Assembly (NCBI GenBank): GCA_014905825.1
Contig: JACGCN010000027.1
Span: forward strand, 706,441 to 770,440
Direction: 5' to 3'
DNA: 64,000 bases
Source of the DNA: Lyophyllum atratum
Taxonomy: Eukaryota; Basidiomycota; Agaricomycetes; Agaricales; Lyophyllaceae
Shown: one piece after another, positions 1 through 11,975 of the stretch
Numbering within the stretch: the first letter of the stretch is position 1
Layout of the letters: every line of letters starts with the position of its first letter
Notes under the pieces: model-generated
Told to the model about the DNA's origin: nothing
What the model saw: the letters and a program-made list of their open reading frames with translations, nothing else
Database searches by the model: none
Position numbers and translations under genes: made by a program

Positions 1-428
1 GATCCCAGACCAGATTTCGCCGGTAACACTCAGAGGTGAGTTGTCGATGCTTGGACCAACAACCAGAGAACACGGCAGAAGGGGTTCTGCTTCCGGGTGC
101 ACCTCGCATCGCCGCATAAACTTGATACGGTGTTGCAATGTACCCGGCAAACGGTAGATCTCAGGTGTCTTTTACTTGGCAAATGTCAGCGACGCTTGAT
201 GACGAAATTTCTCAGGTGCAGATGTGGACGAGGATATTCTCGCTCGATATCACAGAATCCAGATGTCATCATTTGTATTCATCTACTTCGTGGACGCCGC
301 TCGATTGGGATGTCGAGGATCTGCTGCTGCGATGTCGTCTTGATGCATCAGCTTGTTGAGCTGAGAGGATAAACTGAGCAGCGCTACTTATTCTTATTCG
401 AGTAGGTTGCGCGGCAGTCAGGAACGTT
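1..428. other. Left edge, no gene seen
   Basis: The reading frames here are short, overlap on both strands and show no signal peptide, family motif or splice-linked extension. The stretch lies downstream of the gene-like remnant that ends at 429 on the minus strand, so it may be its 3' flank. Confidence 0.4.
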
Positions 429-799
429 TTATGCTTCGGAGCCAGGATCGATCGTGGTAATGCTGTTCTGTCGCACATGGTATCGGTGAATCTTCGAACT
501 GAAAGCGGCTTGGTGCAGTCCTGAGCATAGAATCAAGTTGGCGTCGTGTAAGGAGAACAGATGCATTTCACCAAAAATGGCCCGACATCTTGCATTAACC
601 GAATAGCACCTTCTGAGTCCCACGTCACGAATTCAAGGTTCCATCGGGCGCCCGTCGAATATGGCACTACGTGAGCAGCAGAGTGAAGAGTTTGCTCTTA
701 GAAGTATCCCATCCTCCGATCGGCTGGGAACATGCACCGGGAATGTCGTAACGTCAGGCCGTAACGCTTGCGAATAGTGTGCTCTATCCTATCCAGCAT
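429..799 (-). pseudogene. Gene-like remnant, family unknown
   Basis: A minus-strand reading frame from an ATG at 799 reads like coding sequence for about 115 residues. It contains stretches such as GARWNLEFVTWDSEGA and, after a frame change, LHDANLILCSGLHQAAF, and stops at 429. Continuity is broken by one in-frame TAA (before EQTLHSAAHVV) and by one single-base shift at a run of T residues (near 565) that joins MQDVGPF to GEMHLF. Composition and amino-acid order look unlike random sequence, but I do not recognise the family. It could be the last exons of a real gene with an unseen intron and a run-length error, or a decayed copy. Confidence 0.3.
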
Positions 800-3497
800 C
801 CCGGTCGAGTATTGATGAGCAATCTGTATATGTATATTGGGCTGCTATAGTTGCTTATCGGCGACAATGTCTGCGACCGGTTAGAGCTAGTAATAGGCGC
901 CTCGAGTGTCAGTAAATGCCCGGGTATAAAACAGGTTAGTAGCTGTATGGGCCTGTGGAGCGCGCAGGGCCTTGACATCGGCGGCAAGAGCATCGGGGTA
1001 AGATTAGTGCCTTGCTTCGTCCGAGATGATCGATGACGGAGGAACATGAGCATCCCCTCCACCAGCCTGCACATCCACCTTCCTGCAGCCTGACACCATC
1101 TAAATGTCTGGATGCCGGCTCTGGGACACGCCCTGTCCACAATCCTAACGTAGTTCCTGTTACTAAGAATCCATGCAATAGCAGGTTTCTCAGATGTCAG
1201 GAGCTAGGAGAGAAGCGATCAGCATTGTCGTGCAGACAACGAACATAGTGCATGGTGTGCTGTCCTCGTTCGCCGTTCACTGCCTCACATCCCTCCAAGA
1301 GGAGAAGAGGATGTTATGCTGAAGTTGGTGTTGGGACGGATCACGAGTTCGCTTCAAGGACCTGTGTTAAAGGGCGGACGGAGTGCGGTGGGGACGTCCT
1401 GCAACCATCCTTGAGTTCCATGCCCGTGGACGTCCACTTTGAAGGCGAAGGGGTGGGACGACGAGCGATGTCATGGTTGCAAGGACGCTGAGACTTGAAA
1501 GCATGTTGGTCGTCTACTGCAGTTCGCACTCCGCTTACTGTGCTCTAACTTGAAGTTGAACTCGACGTCTCGGAAACTGAGTACTGAATCTTAGTGCATT
1601 GCTGACTTCCTTATGACATTATTTATCGCCCTTTATTTGGATCGAAGGTTTCTGCGTGTCAGGTTCAGGTTGAGCACAAGGAGCGGAGTTTTAAAACAAA
1701 ACAACTATTTTCTGATCCAGGTTCAGTTTTGTAAGGTTTTGGATACTGGGCGACATACGTATTGCGAGCATCACCCCGGCAGCAGCAACAACGACAAGAC
1801 CTTCCCTCGGTGGCTGAGAGCGACATTGTGGACGCGAAGTATGTATGACATCATGTCGCCGCGCATTCCAACGAATTGCGCAGTCACATGACATCATACT
1901 TGCTGCAGATAGATATCTGCTACTAAATTCTCTCCTTATCGTATATATTGTTGTATAATCTCTGAAGCAAACAACCTCTTGATTGAATGCGTGGCTTGAG
2001 AATTAGAGATTGCCTTCATAGGCGATTCCTGGCTGGGAGGGCCGCCCAGTGGCTGTGAAGACCGTCAAGGCGGCTGTGCAAGCCGTCGGAATGGCGCGGA
2101 GGTGGGCCAGATCATTCAAAGTCCGCACCCAACGGATCTCACGAAATCTAAACTTGGATTAACAGAATATTCTAAACCTCAACTAGAAATCTAAAATCAT
2201 TCAAAAATCTGATATCTAAGCACAGGATTCCTTTGATAACCTGCATTCTGATTAAAGTGCGAAAATCCCTGTCATACTTCCTCTCTTCTCAAGCTTTTGC
2301 TACTAGGAAACCCACATTTCCCTGGGGCACCTGTTCTGGGTTGGCAAAGTGTCTCTCCGATTGCAGACCTTTTATCTCAAATTTCGGCGCACGCCACTTC
2401 ATCATTATTTCTATACTTGGACTTGAATATCAAAGCAACAGCGGGATTTCACTTTTCGCTGGGGGACCTATCCGTCTTTTTCGATTCCTAACTCCCGATT
2501 CTTTTGGTCGCACTCATGTACGAGGCCGTCCTAGAAGGAAAATCAGACCACAGGTTCGCTGAGGCGCTGATTTGAGTGAACTTGAAGCTTGGATCCGTCA
2601 CATACATACAGAAGGCCTACCGGCGTTATCGCACCATGGGAGGCACGATGCACGTTACTCAGAGGATTCTGGTTACTTATGATATCTTAGGTCTTCACAG
2701 CCAATCGACCTTTGTTGTATAGCCACCCATTCACCTTACAAGGGCGACTTATCTCACACTCTAGATCATCTCTCATCCAATCAGACTAAATTTAACATTG
2801 CACGCAGTCACTAGTCACCGGTCACCCCTTGCAAAGCGAGTAGACGCTCATCCTTTGATCGATGGCATCCTCGGACCTGTTTTTTACCAACATTCTTCGC
2901 CCATCGAATTGATGACGATGAATTGTCTCCACCGCTCTCACCGACTATTCTCCAGCGGCCACGGCATAGTTATCTTCCTTGGGGCTGTTATGTCCCTCTC
3001 CCAGAATACACTTTCCAACCTCGACATGCTCTTGTTGCGGGTCGTAATGTCCGATATAGACACTGATGAATGGGTGATCTGGACTGGTACCTATGCCACT
3101 CTGGGTGGTGAGACTACCTGCATCCTTGATCAGATGAACAGATGTCTATGTTGGAGAATCGGTTGAACACAACGATGTATCCTTATCTAGTACTTCTATG
3201 ACAGGAGATCCCCAACGCTGTGACGATATCTATCTAGGCGATGGCAAATCCTCGAACAACAGCCATGCGGCCGAGAGGATACAGCGCTCTTAGACCAGGT
3301 TCTGATCCGCTGGTATCCTTTGTAACGATGACCGTGCAACATAGCCTGAACTCCCACCCCGCTTGCCGGGCGTGGCGATCATGTCGTGTTGCTTAAAAGC
3401 AGACTTGGCTGCTTGGACCACCATAGATCTAATCACCCCAGAAGAATGGCAGAGTTCCTTCCAGAACCCCATATCGATTCCACTGTGACTTTGGGCT
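800..3497. other. Intergenic stretch without a supported gene
   Basis: About 2.7 kb with only short, unlinked reading frames on both strands. A 10-bp word, ATGACATCAT, occurs twice about 40 bp apart (near 1848 and 1887), followed by an AT-rich patch near 1915-1965. This could be a decayed element or a promoter, but no terminal repeats or coding remnant support that. Nothing else can be supported. Confidence 0.4.
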
Positions 3498-5194
3498 ATG
3501 ACTTGTGAGATTCCTTTTCCTTCAACTCCACGATGCCACTCAGTCAAATGTCCCTTTAGGTTTGCAACGAAGGTCTGATGCGCTTGTTACCCTCCTACAA
3601 GTGTCGAAGGAGCAAGCTGATTATGATTGCAGCTCTACTACGTCGCAATTTCTGCTCTGTGGGTTTATGATTATTTCCTTACCCTTGACGACGAGGTTCA
3701 ACCGCATTTTACCTTGCTTAAAGGAGGGCAGTGACGCTGACGAATTTTCAGCTCCAGTATGGCTGGAAAGGAAGGAAATCTCCAAGTCAGCACGTCATTC
3801 TCTTGCCGATTCCGTCGTTTTGACATCGCGTCAAGTATTCTTTCTTTTCCTTCTAGTGCGTTATCAGCTTTTTCAGTTGATGTGACGTGAGGACCAACAG
3901 ATCTCGCCAGAATCGGTATCTCCCGTCGATCATCATGGTCGTGACCTTGGTCGGTCAGTAGTTGCATGCATCGTCCATGGGATTCTGGCGACTTGCTAAT
4001 ATTTTATCGCCAGCCTATTTCTCGGATTCATGGACATTGGATGTGCGCGCCATATTTCTTACTTTATTCATACAGTTGCTGAACAGGAATTTTTGCCATC
4101 AGGTGTGCGTGTCTCGTACAAATTCAAGGACCACTGTTTACAACGCCTTATAATTTCAAAATCAGCTGTTCTCGCTACTCATTTGTGGAGATGCTCGAAA
4201 CAACACTCTTGATATCTACCGCAGAGCTTTTTCTAACACTGCGGTTCGTAAAACCAGTCACCTGCATTTAAATTACTTGTTCTCACCCATCTTTAGGGTC
4301 TATGCGCTTTTTGGGCGAAGCAAATGCATCCTGTTCATCGCCGGGACAATCCTCCTTTGGCAATGGGGAATTACATTTTATGTAGTATCTCAGGCCTCCG
4401 TTTTGGGGACTATTCAACCCGCGGCTCTCCTTTCTCGTGCTACTATCCCAGATCTTCCAACTCTGCCAGAAATTAACCTGTATCATGGTGAGAAAAATAT
4501 CTGCGATGATTTGACCCTGCGCTAATTCTACCGCACATGAAGTCTGTACTTACATAGCATTCCCTGTAGTGTATGATCACCTCGCATTCCTCGCACTGTC
4601 CGACACTCATACCTTCCAGAAAACCATGGCCCGAGACATATATATGCCTCAGTATCGTCTTTGACGGGCTTGCATTCGTCGGAATTGTCTGTGCCGTGGC
4701 AACGGGGAGGAGAGCAACACACATAATGTTTCCCTTGACGAGTATCATTCAACGCGACGGTATCTTGTACTTCTTGGTCCTCTTCTCATCAAACCTCCTG
4801 TGGCTGCTTCTCGCGGTTTACGCACGTGTATGTACTTCAAGTACTTCCCTCTATGCCATCACTGATATAACATGGTCTGTAGCCCTCCTTAAAATTCATC
4901 CACAACTGGCAGTATGTTCTATCGTTCACTAAACCTGCGGTCAATGCTAACCATGTCCCCCTAGGCCAGCTATGATGTATGCATTTGTTTCTTCGACCCT
5001 CGTATCGTTCAGTTCGCTAAGGGTTTATTAGGATATCGTCCATCATGATCAATCGCATTACCTTAAACCTGAAGCGAGAGAGTGGGCGGGACGTAATCAT
5101 GTGTTGGAGCATACAAACCTTCGAACATACCATTACCGCTGATACAAGCGCTCCCACAAGCGCTTCCTATTCAGGAATAGATGACGAGGTATAA
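3498..5194 (+). CDS. DUF6533-type multi-pass membrane protein
   Basis: Hand-splicing gives a continuous protein of about 11 exons. The N-terminal signature reads YDYFLTLDDE (exon from 3633), then NRYLPSIIMVV, RVYALFGRSK (about 4300), SIVFDGLAFVGIV (about 4640) and a C-terminal IMINRITLNLKRE. This order is that of the basidiomycete DUF6533 family, an integral membrane protein with about seven hydrophobic helices and no assigned function. Introns are 44-60 nt with GT/AG ends. Clear ones are 3573-3632, 4828-4882, 4912-4964 and 4977-5031, which leaves a 12-nt exon at 4965-4976. The stop is TAA at 5192-5194. The first exon (ATG at 3498, 25 codons) is in phase with the next but is the least certain part. 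A second family member lies at 10589-11975 on the other strand. Function cannot be inferred beyond a membrane location. Confidence 0.8.
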
Positions 5195-5751
5195 CTGCAT
5201 ACCAGGAAACGCGGGTACGCGAACTTCAGCTGGAGTCGATAAGCATTTTCGAGTGAAGCAGAGATCGGAGGTATCATGCGTTGCTCTCGCAGGCTATTCG
5301 TTATACCCTCGTATTGTTGCGTCGTTGACGTTATCGAGTTCGTTTGCCTCGAGGGATTGCAATGATGGGAAGCAACAAGGGTGATTGTGGCCGACTTGCT
5401 ATCGTGAGCTCCAGCGCACACCTCCGGGACACAAGTGGAGAAGACGAGAAGGGAAATAGAGCGGTTTACGGTATGGTTGACCACGGGGTATCACATTCAC
5501 ATGAACCGAGGCTGCTGCCAGTGGCACGTCAAGGAACCACATATCGCCGCACTAGCTGCTTCTAAGACTAGGTCTCAGCCGGATTTCCGTGTCCACCGCA
5601 GTCTATCTATACAAAGCTGGAGAATACTGGAAACTCACGGATGGGATGTAGGTGTTCCCGGCAAGCGGCGGGTTTACCCTTTTTTGCCAGTACAAAAGGG
5701 CAGTGTGTCCCCAGGCTGCTGTACAACTATACCGCTCAACGATCCATCAAT

Positions 5752-6272
5752 ATGGTATGTCCTTCTCTCTAATCCTAGAAACTTGGCTTCGTAACAATTC
5801 ACATCAGTCCAGTGTTCAAGATACAGAACCTCAACCATCGTCTTCAAGCACTGAGGGAACCCGTAAAGTCGTCCAAGAATGGGTCGCCCTGGTCAAAGAT
5901 CATCGCTACGATGACCTTCACTCGCTCGCCACATCCAACGCTAATTGGTGGGTAGCCGGTCGCAAGGACAAGATTCCTGTGGCCGGCGACATGCCATATA
6001 AGGAGCGGGCGAAACTCTTGGGCGACGTCTTCGCCAAAGCGGACTGGTATACGACAGATGTTGTTAGTTTGATAGTGGAAGGCGACTCCGCCGCGATGGA
6101 GGTATTGCGGAAGGCACAAGGCCCTGGGAACCGTCATTACGAAAATACCGCGATGACGAAGTTTACAGTGAGGGAAGGGAAGATCACGGAGATCAGGGAA
6201 TACCTCGATCTGATTTCGTTTGGTTTATACCTGGGTATCTCGGGCATCTTTGATTTGTTGGGAAAGGACTAA
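5752..6272 (+). CDS. NTF2/SnoaL-like small protein
   Basis: The predicted product is about 155 residues. The chosen ATG at 5752 is followed at once by an intron (5755-5807, GTATGT to CAG), so exon 1 is a lone start codon; the frame reopens at SSVQDTEPQ. The body has the pattern of the NTF2-like/SnoaL fold: an N-terminal helix (VVQEWVALVKDHRYDDL), WWVAGRKDKIPV, then strands ending in FTVREGKITEIREYLD, the typical last strands of this fold. Members include small isomerases, hydrolases and ligand-binding proteins, so the reaction cannot be named. No signal peptide is visible. A start further upstream would need GTG or another intron. The domain call is by pattern recognition only. Confidence 0.7.
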
Positions 6273-8349
6273 ACCGATTGGTTATTTCAACTTACTGCCA
6301 AAAGGCACGCCAGATGCAGCATCATAAGACCTTGATATCGTAAGTTGATTGGGATCCAAGGACAAACTAGATAGTCAGGGTGGACTTACGTGGCTCAGTA
6401 AACCACCGAAGCTCTTGCAGATAAGCTGCTTGGGTCCAAGGATAAGCATAGATATGGATTTACGTGCTTTTATCCACAAGTTCTGGCCGCGAATGCGGGC
6501 TGCACCCCTTGTGATCGAGTGGATCACCAGTGCAATTATTTCAAGTACGGCCATAATTTCCTCCTGCGGCCGCAGTCAGGACAAGATCTCTTCGCGGAAT
6601 ATCATGAAACCACGGACTAGCTGTTGCTCCAGGTAGTTCGCTGGCCATATGCCAACAATTGCGAGATCTTTGGGGAACAGAGTGTTGGGAACGAGGATGA
6701 GGACGTGTCGCTGCCGCAGCTAGTGGATCCCTCAGTTCTGGATGACAACAGGGACTACGACAACAAACCTACCTTGAATTTCATCCCAGTCGACGATGCC
6801 TACGGCACCAATTTCGGCTTGGCTACACATAGCACAGTCCTAGGCCATTCCGGTGCGCCAGTCCATGCAAAGCTGGAAGACTGCAGGTTCTCACGAAGTG
6901 CTGGCCGATGCGAATGACCTAGACGCGTTCGAGCAAGAGTCGGGATCAGTGTCGGATTGGTTGGGGCGCCGGATGAGACATAACAATATGGGACCTCTGC
7001 TTGCTCGGAAGTCGGAAAGGGGATGTCAGACGTGCGATTGTATTCGACGCTGCGCGATGAACTGCTCCTTGACACTGAGAAGGCCTGGACGAATCATATT
7101 TTTTCGGTTGGGAGTTTGACTTTTTCAACATGTCGAAGTGGATGCGAACCGTCTGCAGTACGCCAGCGGGAGAGAATCTGTGTGAGGATGTTGAACTTGT
7201 GGAAGAGATAAGCAGGCCCATGTCCTCCTTGAGATTCCACAACTCGGATAAATGAAACTGCAGCAGGATGCCACCTGGATGAAACTCTTGCTGTCCTCTT
7301 CTATCCCACACTACCTACCCTTCCTCTCCGATTGCCAATATGACCTTTTCGTCCCATCTTGGTGGCATTTTCGGTTTCGATCTCCACGGATTCTCCGATT
7401 GATTTAGAATGCATCAGGCTTTGAGCTAGATGGAGTTTCGTAGGCGTTTAAGCTGGAGAATAGGCGCCCATCATGGCAGTGTACATCACGGGCAGAATCA
7501 CAGGTCGCTCAATATGCCTCTGGATGTCTTCGTGGTGTCATCAGCAGGTCTTTCCAGGCTGTGTTGGTGAGCGTTTAAGTTGAGGAACGTTCGAACTTCG
7601 AATTTGGACGCTCGCCACAAACTCCGTCGTTATCTGAATGATCAGGGTACATAGAGGCACACTCCGACAACCATGGTCTCTGATAACCTTCCCTCGGCTC
7701 CCATCTGTCCTTCATGGCCAAGTTCATAAAGATATTACCACCCCTCGTTTTTCTTGCATGTCCTCCACACAGCCTGTGGTAGGCACTTGGTCTGAATCTC
7801 TCGAAATCCTTTCAGTACAATAGGACTCGGAACAGATATGGAACAAATTCGATTGAAGACTCGCGGATATCATGGTTTTGGGTGTTCCTCGTATCCGTAG
7901 CACGTTCTCTGATGCATTTCTCCTTTGGAACAGAGCTAAGGCTCTGCAGAATGTCGATTCCCGGGCCAACAAGCCTATAGGATTTATCATGGATCGTTTA
8001 TTCTAGCCTCGTTCCCCATCCGCCATTCCCGCGAGCCGTCGGTCGTCTGGCTTCAGTTTGATGTCTTTTCGCGTTCCGCGTACCGACTACCATGGAGTCG
8101 TACGGATACCCCCTCTATTCGACCCCACGTTTGGTTCTTACCCACTGTTCAATTAGTGCGGGGTATTCCCTGAAAACATGAGGCAGCTGCGTGGTGCTGC
8201 TGCGCACAGCCTCGCAGCCCTGCTGGAAGACAGGTTCCTGATCATCATGCCCGGTCCGCATTCCATGGTGCTTATTTAAACGAATCATGAGGCTCCGGTG
8301 ACTCAGGGGCACTCATATCTCGCCTCCCGCCTCTTAACCATCTGCGATA
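6273..8349. other. Intergenic stretch, no convincing gene
   Basis: Several short frames exist around 6350-7310 and 7640-8110, but they neither connect by phase-consistent introns nor show a family motif. A loose duplication is visible (GGGTCCAAGGATAAG near 6430 resembles GGATCCAAGGACAAA near 6350, each followed by a TTACGTG). The part just before the F-box gene (about 7650-8110) has some F-box-like wording in broken frames and may be a decayed relative. Confidence 0.35.
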
Positions 8350-9964
8350 ATGGAAAAGATTTCGGCGGAGACCCCACACGACGTTTGGGTCCAGATATGT
8401 CGCTACCTCCCTCGCAATGTGCTGAGTACCCTGTCAGGCGTAAACCGGAGCTTCTTAGAGATCGCCACGCGTGCTCGTTACGAGGTGGTGTCGTTCTTGA
8501 AATGCGATAAGCGCACGAAGCAGTTATGCAAGGATCTCAGGTGCGCGTTTTGCATTGTCCTTGTCCAGTTCACCAGACTGACCAGCTACTCTAGTGATCC
8601 TAGCGTTGGCTGGGGCGCCTTCGTTCGTCATGTCAAGATCGAACCATGGATAGTGCAGCCTCGCTTGAAACCGTCCCACAGACGAGCTCAAAGTCTGTGG
8701 AACTTTTTCAACACCCTCTTTAATCCCCGTTTTGCGGAGCGAAAGATAAATCAACGGGTCAAGAAGCGATTGCAGAAGGACATCCGGTGTATTACCGACA
8801 CCATCGCAGGCCTTGAAAACCTCTCGGAATACTCACTGGAGTGGGAACACGATCGCCCGTATCACCCAGAACTGTATCAAGCGTTCCTAGGTCCCCTCCT
8901 TACGCGTATCCAGAACAAACTGGTCAAGCTCTCGCTGAACGTGCCACCTGAAATGTTGCGCTACCTAGCGCCGATCGCCTTGCCGCGTTTGGAGCATCTG
9001 AATGTTGATTTTTGTACGAAGAAGTTGTCGAGGGAAGAGATAAACCAGATTTTCGACGCCTTCGTTGTATTCGTCAACAACCTACCTCTCCAGTCGTTAT
9101 CAATCACATCCCGCATGCCCTGCAACAACCTTGATCTTACCCGTTTCTTCAGTATGCTTGGTGTTTTCCCTCGTTTGACCAGGTTTTCTCTTTCCATCCC
9201 GTTTGACGGTGCCCACCTATCTCCTCCTTATACCCTCGTTACTTTTCTGAACAAACACCGTCAATCCCTTCAGCACTTACAGCTGAGCTCCAGTCGTTGT
9301 TCAACCCCTGACTCGCCGACAGATCCCGAAGCGAAGTTCTGGATTCAGAAGATCCTCAGCTCCCTCCAGACTCCGTTCCCTCGCCTCCATGATGTGCACC
9401 TCGCCCTCCGGCCCCTGAAGGCGGATCTGACACCTGTTATCGGGTTCCTCGCGCGGCACGCCAGCGAGCTCGACAGCCTAACCCTCACAGCCAGAGCTCT
9501 CACCTGCACCGAAGTCAAGGACATCCTCGATGAGATCGGCGCCTACGCGCACTCTTCGCTTCTGAAACACCTTCGCCTCAGGCTGCAGCATCTCAGCCCC
9601 GCGCTTCTTGAACTCCTCGCTTCCAGGATACCACGACTCGCCCTCCTCGAGTTAACTTTCGGTGAGATAGCAGCAGCTCATACAGGGCATTCCGGGTACC
9701 GTGCACACTCGAAAAGGGAAGAGTTTGTAAGCATCGTCCGCTTATCGGCGCTGTCCCCGCTGACGCCCTTCTGTTTCGCAGGAGCATTTTGAGGCTAGAG
9801 TCCGCGCCAATGGTCACCTGTACGCCGCTTGGGAATTAGGAACAATCGGTCTCTGTCAAGAGTCCCGCGATGTACGGCTTCCTGACCTGACACGCGTCCT
9901 CGTAGACTGCATCCCAGCGCTTCAGGATGTAGTTGTAATGCCCGAGTCAAGCGCCCAGGCTTGA
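8350..9964 (+). CDS. F-box protein with leucine-rich repeats
   Basis: Two exons (8350-9726 and 9782-9964; intron 9727-9781, GTAAGC to CAG, phase 0) encode 519 residues. Residues 5-40 (ETPHDVWVQICRYLP then VLSTLSGVNRSFLEIA) form an F-box, which binds Skp1 in SCF ubiquitin ligases. The rest has irregular leucine-rich repeats (LVKLSLNVP, LEHLNVDF, LQSLSITS, LQHLQLSSS, LKHLRLRLQHLS), the presumed substrate-binding part. The second exon ends in RVLVDCIPALQDVVV and a TGA at 9962. The start is the first ATG of the long frame and fits the short N-terminal lead typical of agaricomycete F-box proteins. The substrate is unknown. Such genes form large, fast-evolving families in these fungi. Confidence 0.85.
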
Positions 9965-10588
9965 AGTAGGCTAGCGACGGTGTTTCGACTTCCCTGCAGG
10001 CGTGATGCGTCCCATGGCCAGGATGCCTGGTGCGGGGACCTATGTGCTATTTATGGTAAGCTTATAATTTTTTGTATCGAACGCTTATTCCTTTTGGCTT
10101 GTGAACCTCGAGACATATTATGCCACGTTTTAGGCTACGACTCTCGCTATTATGGCACACCATGATTCCAGTCATCTGAACTGTATATGTATAATTCTCG
10201 CATTCGGTGACCGTTATAATCTTGCTCACCTGCGCGCCTATAATTCCCCATTCAATAGCACTTGCTCTGGCACTCCGTCCTGCATCTCTAATGACTGCTT
10301 ATGGTCTAATTTCCTGGTAGAATAGTAGTGAATATATCTTGCCATCCGGTATTATGCAATGGCCAGTCTTAATTCGAGAAAGTAGGTGCGTGAGCTACAA
10401 AGTATGACTATTAAACAGTATAGATAAGACCGACTGACTATGTCTTGTGGTAGACTCGTAGCCCTTTTCCTCACTCTGAAATATAAAAGGGTCAAAAGGC
10501 TTGCTTTGTGAATCGGAAGAATTCTAGTGTGGTGGATTATCATTCGTACGCAATGTTAAACGAACCAGAAGATCAACTGCAACTTGCG
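9965..10588. other. Convergent 3' intergenic region
   Basis: This separates the 3' ends of the F-box gene (+) and a DUF6533 gene (-). It is AT-rich (for example near 10180-10500), as expected for fungal 3' regions. No gene or structured repeat seen. Confidence 0.4.
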
Positions 10589-11975
10589 TCAAACACTCTG
10601 CTGGGACACTTCTGACCAAGGGTTCGTAAGAATGACAGAACCCCGACAAGCTCGATCCCCAGGATGGGTCTCCAGACTGTCTAGACACAGCGTATCAAGG
10701 CACCATGTCCCCGTCGCAGTGGGCGACGAACCAGAAATGACATTGCCGCCGAGAGACAGAAGGTTGAGAGTAATCCTAGGGCCCTGCGAAAGAGGATTGA
10801 GACCATGGTCATTAAATTACAACGAAAAAACTGACCAGGATCGAGAGTAGACTTATCATGAAACTAGTGGGAAGATAACTGAGAAAGTTTGAAGGACATG
10901 AAAAGTAGCACACTTACGCGAACATAGTGTTCTGAGGAACTTCAACGAAATAGCAGTAGAGAATCACGGTGATGTAAAATGCTACTTAGTGGTGAGGGGT
11001 CAACGAGATTCCCAATACAAGAAGAACTCACTAAATATGGCGGCGCACGTCACTGTACCATCGCGAATGATCTGTCTTACCGCCGGATTGTTGGGGCCGC
11101 CTACTGCGTAATGCCTGGCCAATGTAGTTCCCCACACAACGAACTGAGTACCAACCACTGTAGCACTGATACAATGTTAGATTCCAAAATACTGATATCA
11201 ACCAGCGGAACTCACCTCATGAACGCCACCGGGCCGATTGGAGGCAGACCCATCAAGCAAGCTGAGCCGAGTTCAAGGCCGTGGAAGGTTTCTATGGCGG
11301 TATACAGAATGACACCGCGTTCGAAAAGCCAGAGAACGGAAAGGATAACAGTCATCAACCAACTCTTGAAAAAGAGTGCAGAAACTGGAAAGGAGTCGTT
11401 TAGTATCAAGATTCCGAATCGCAAGGGAAAGGAAGGAGTTACCTCGCAGCATAAGTACAAACTGCAGAGCGGCAAAAAGGCACTGGATTACGGCAGATTG
11501 GAAACCGTACCACTGCCAGCACTCAGTGGTGTGGACCAGAGGTTTGGATAAAAGGACGAGGGTCCAAACAAAATTAACACTGAAAGAGGTGAGGATGCAT
11601 TCGTCATGACTACTTGGTCCAGAGTAGTAGACTTGGAAGAACTTACGTTTGTCCAATGAGCCCAGCATATCTTGTGAATATGTAGGCACCCGACACGGAT
11701 GAAGGACGACGTTCAGCAATGGTGGGTCTAGCGGGGAATTGAGGAGGATTAGGTGTTGAAAGTCGGGACTGGTCAGATGCTTACTTCCAAACGGTTTCGT
11801 ACTCCTTGGGAAAGTGGATAACACAGTCCAGAATGAGCCACGCGAACATCATGACTGCGGTGTTGTTCGCGATTGAATACGTCGTCAATTTGCAATGGAA
11901 CGACGACATACCTGACAAGACATTCCTGCCGACGAGGTTCCCAAAGAAAACATGGTTTCCCAGATCTAAATCCAT
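10589..11975 (-). CDS. DUF6533-type multi-pass membrane protein (second copy)
   Basis: Splicing on the minus strand from ATG at 11975 gives about 300 residues in about 10 exons. N-terminal NLVGRNVLS joins MMFAWLILDCVIHFPKEYE, the divergent form of the DUF6533 signature. Then come GAYIFTRYAGLIGQ, NFVWTLVLLSKPLVHTTE, LQFVLMLRVSALF, VILYTAIETFHGL, VVGTQFVVWGTTLARHYAVG, VTVILYCYFVEVPQNTMFA-like and GPRITLNLLSL before a polar tail and TGA at 10589. All introns are 50-60 nt with GT/AG ends and keep phase. The layout matches the copy at 3498-5194 although the sequences are well diverged, so this is not a recent duplicate. Membrane location is clear from the hydrophobic segments; function is unknown. 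Confidence 0.78.

Noticed and set aside
1840..2000. Possible solo LTR of a retrotransposon
   Set aside because: There is a direct repeat of ATGACATCAT and an AT-rich patch, but no TG...CA ends, target duplication, primer-binding site or coding remnant.
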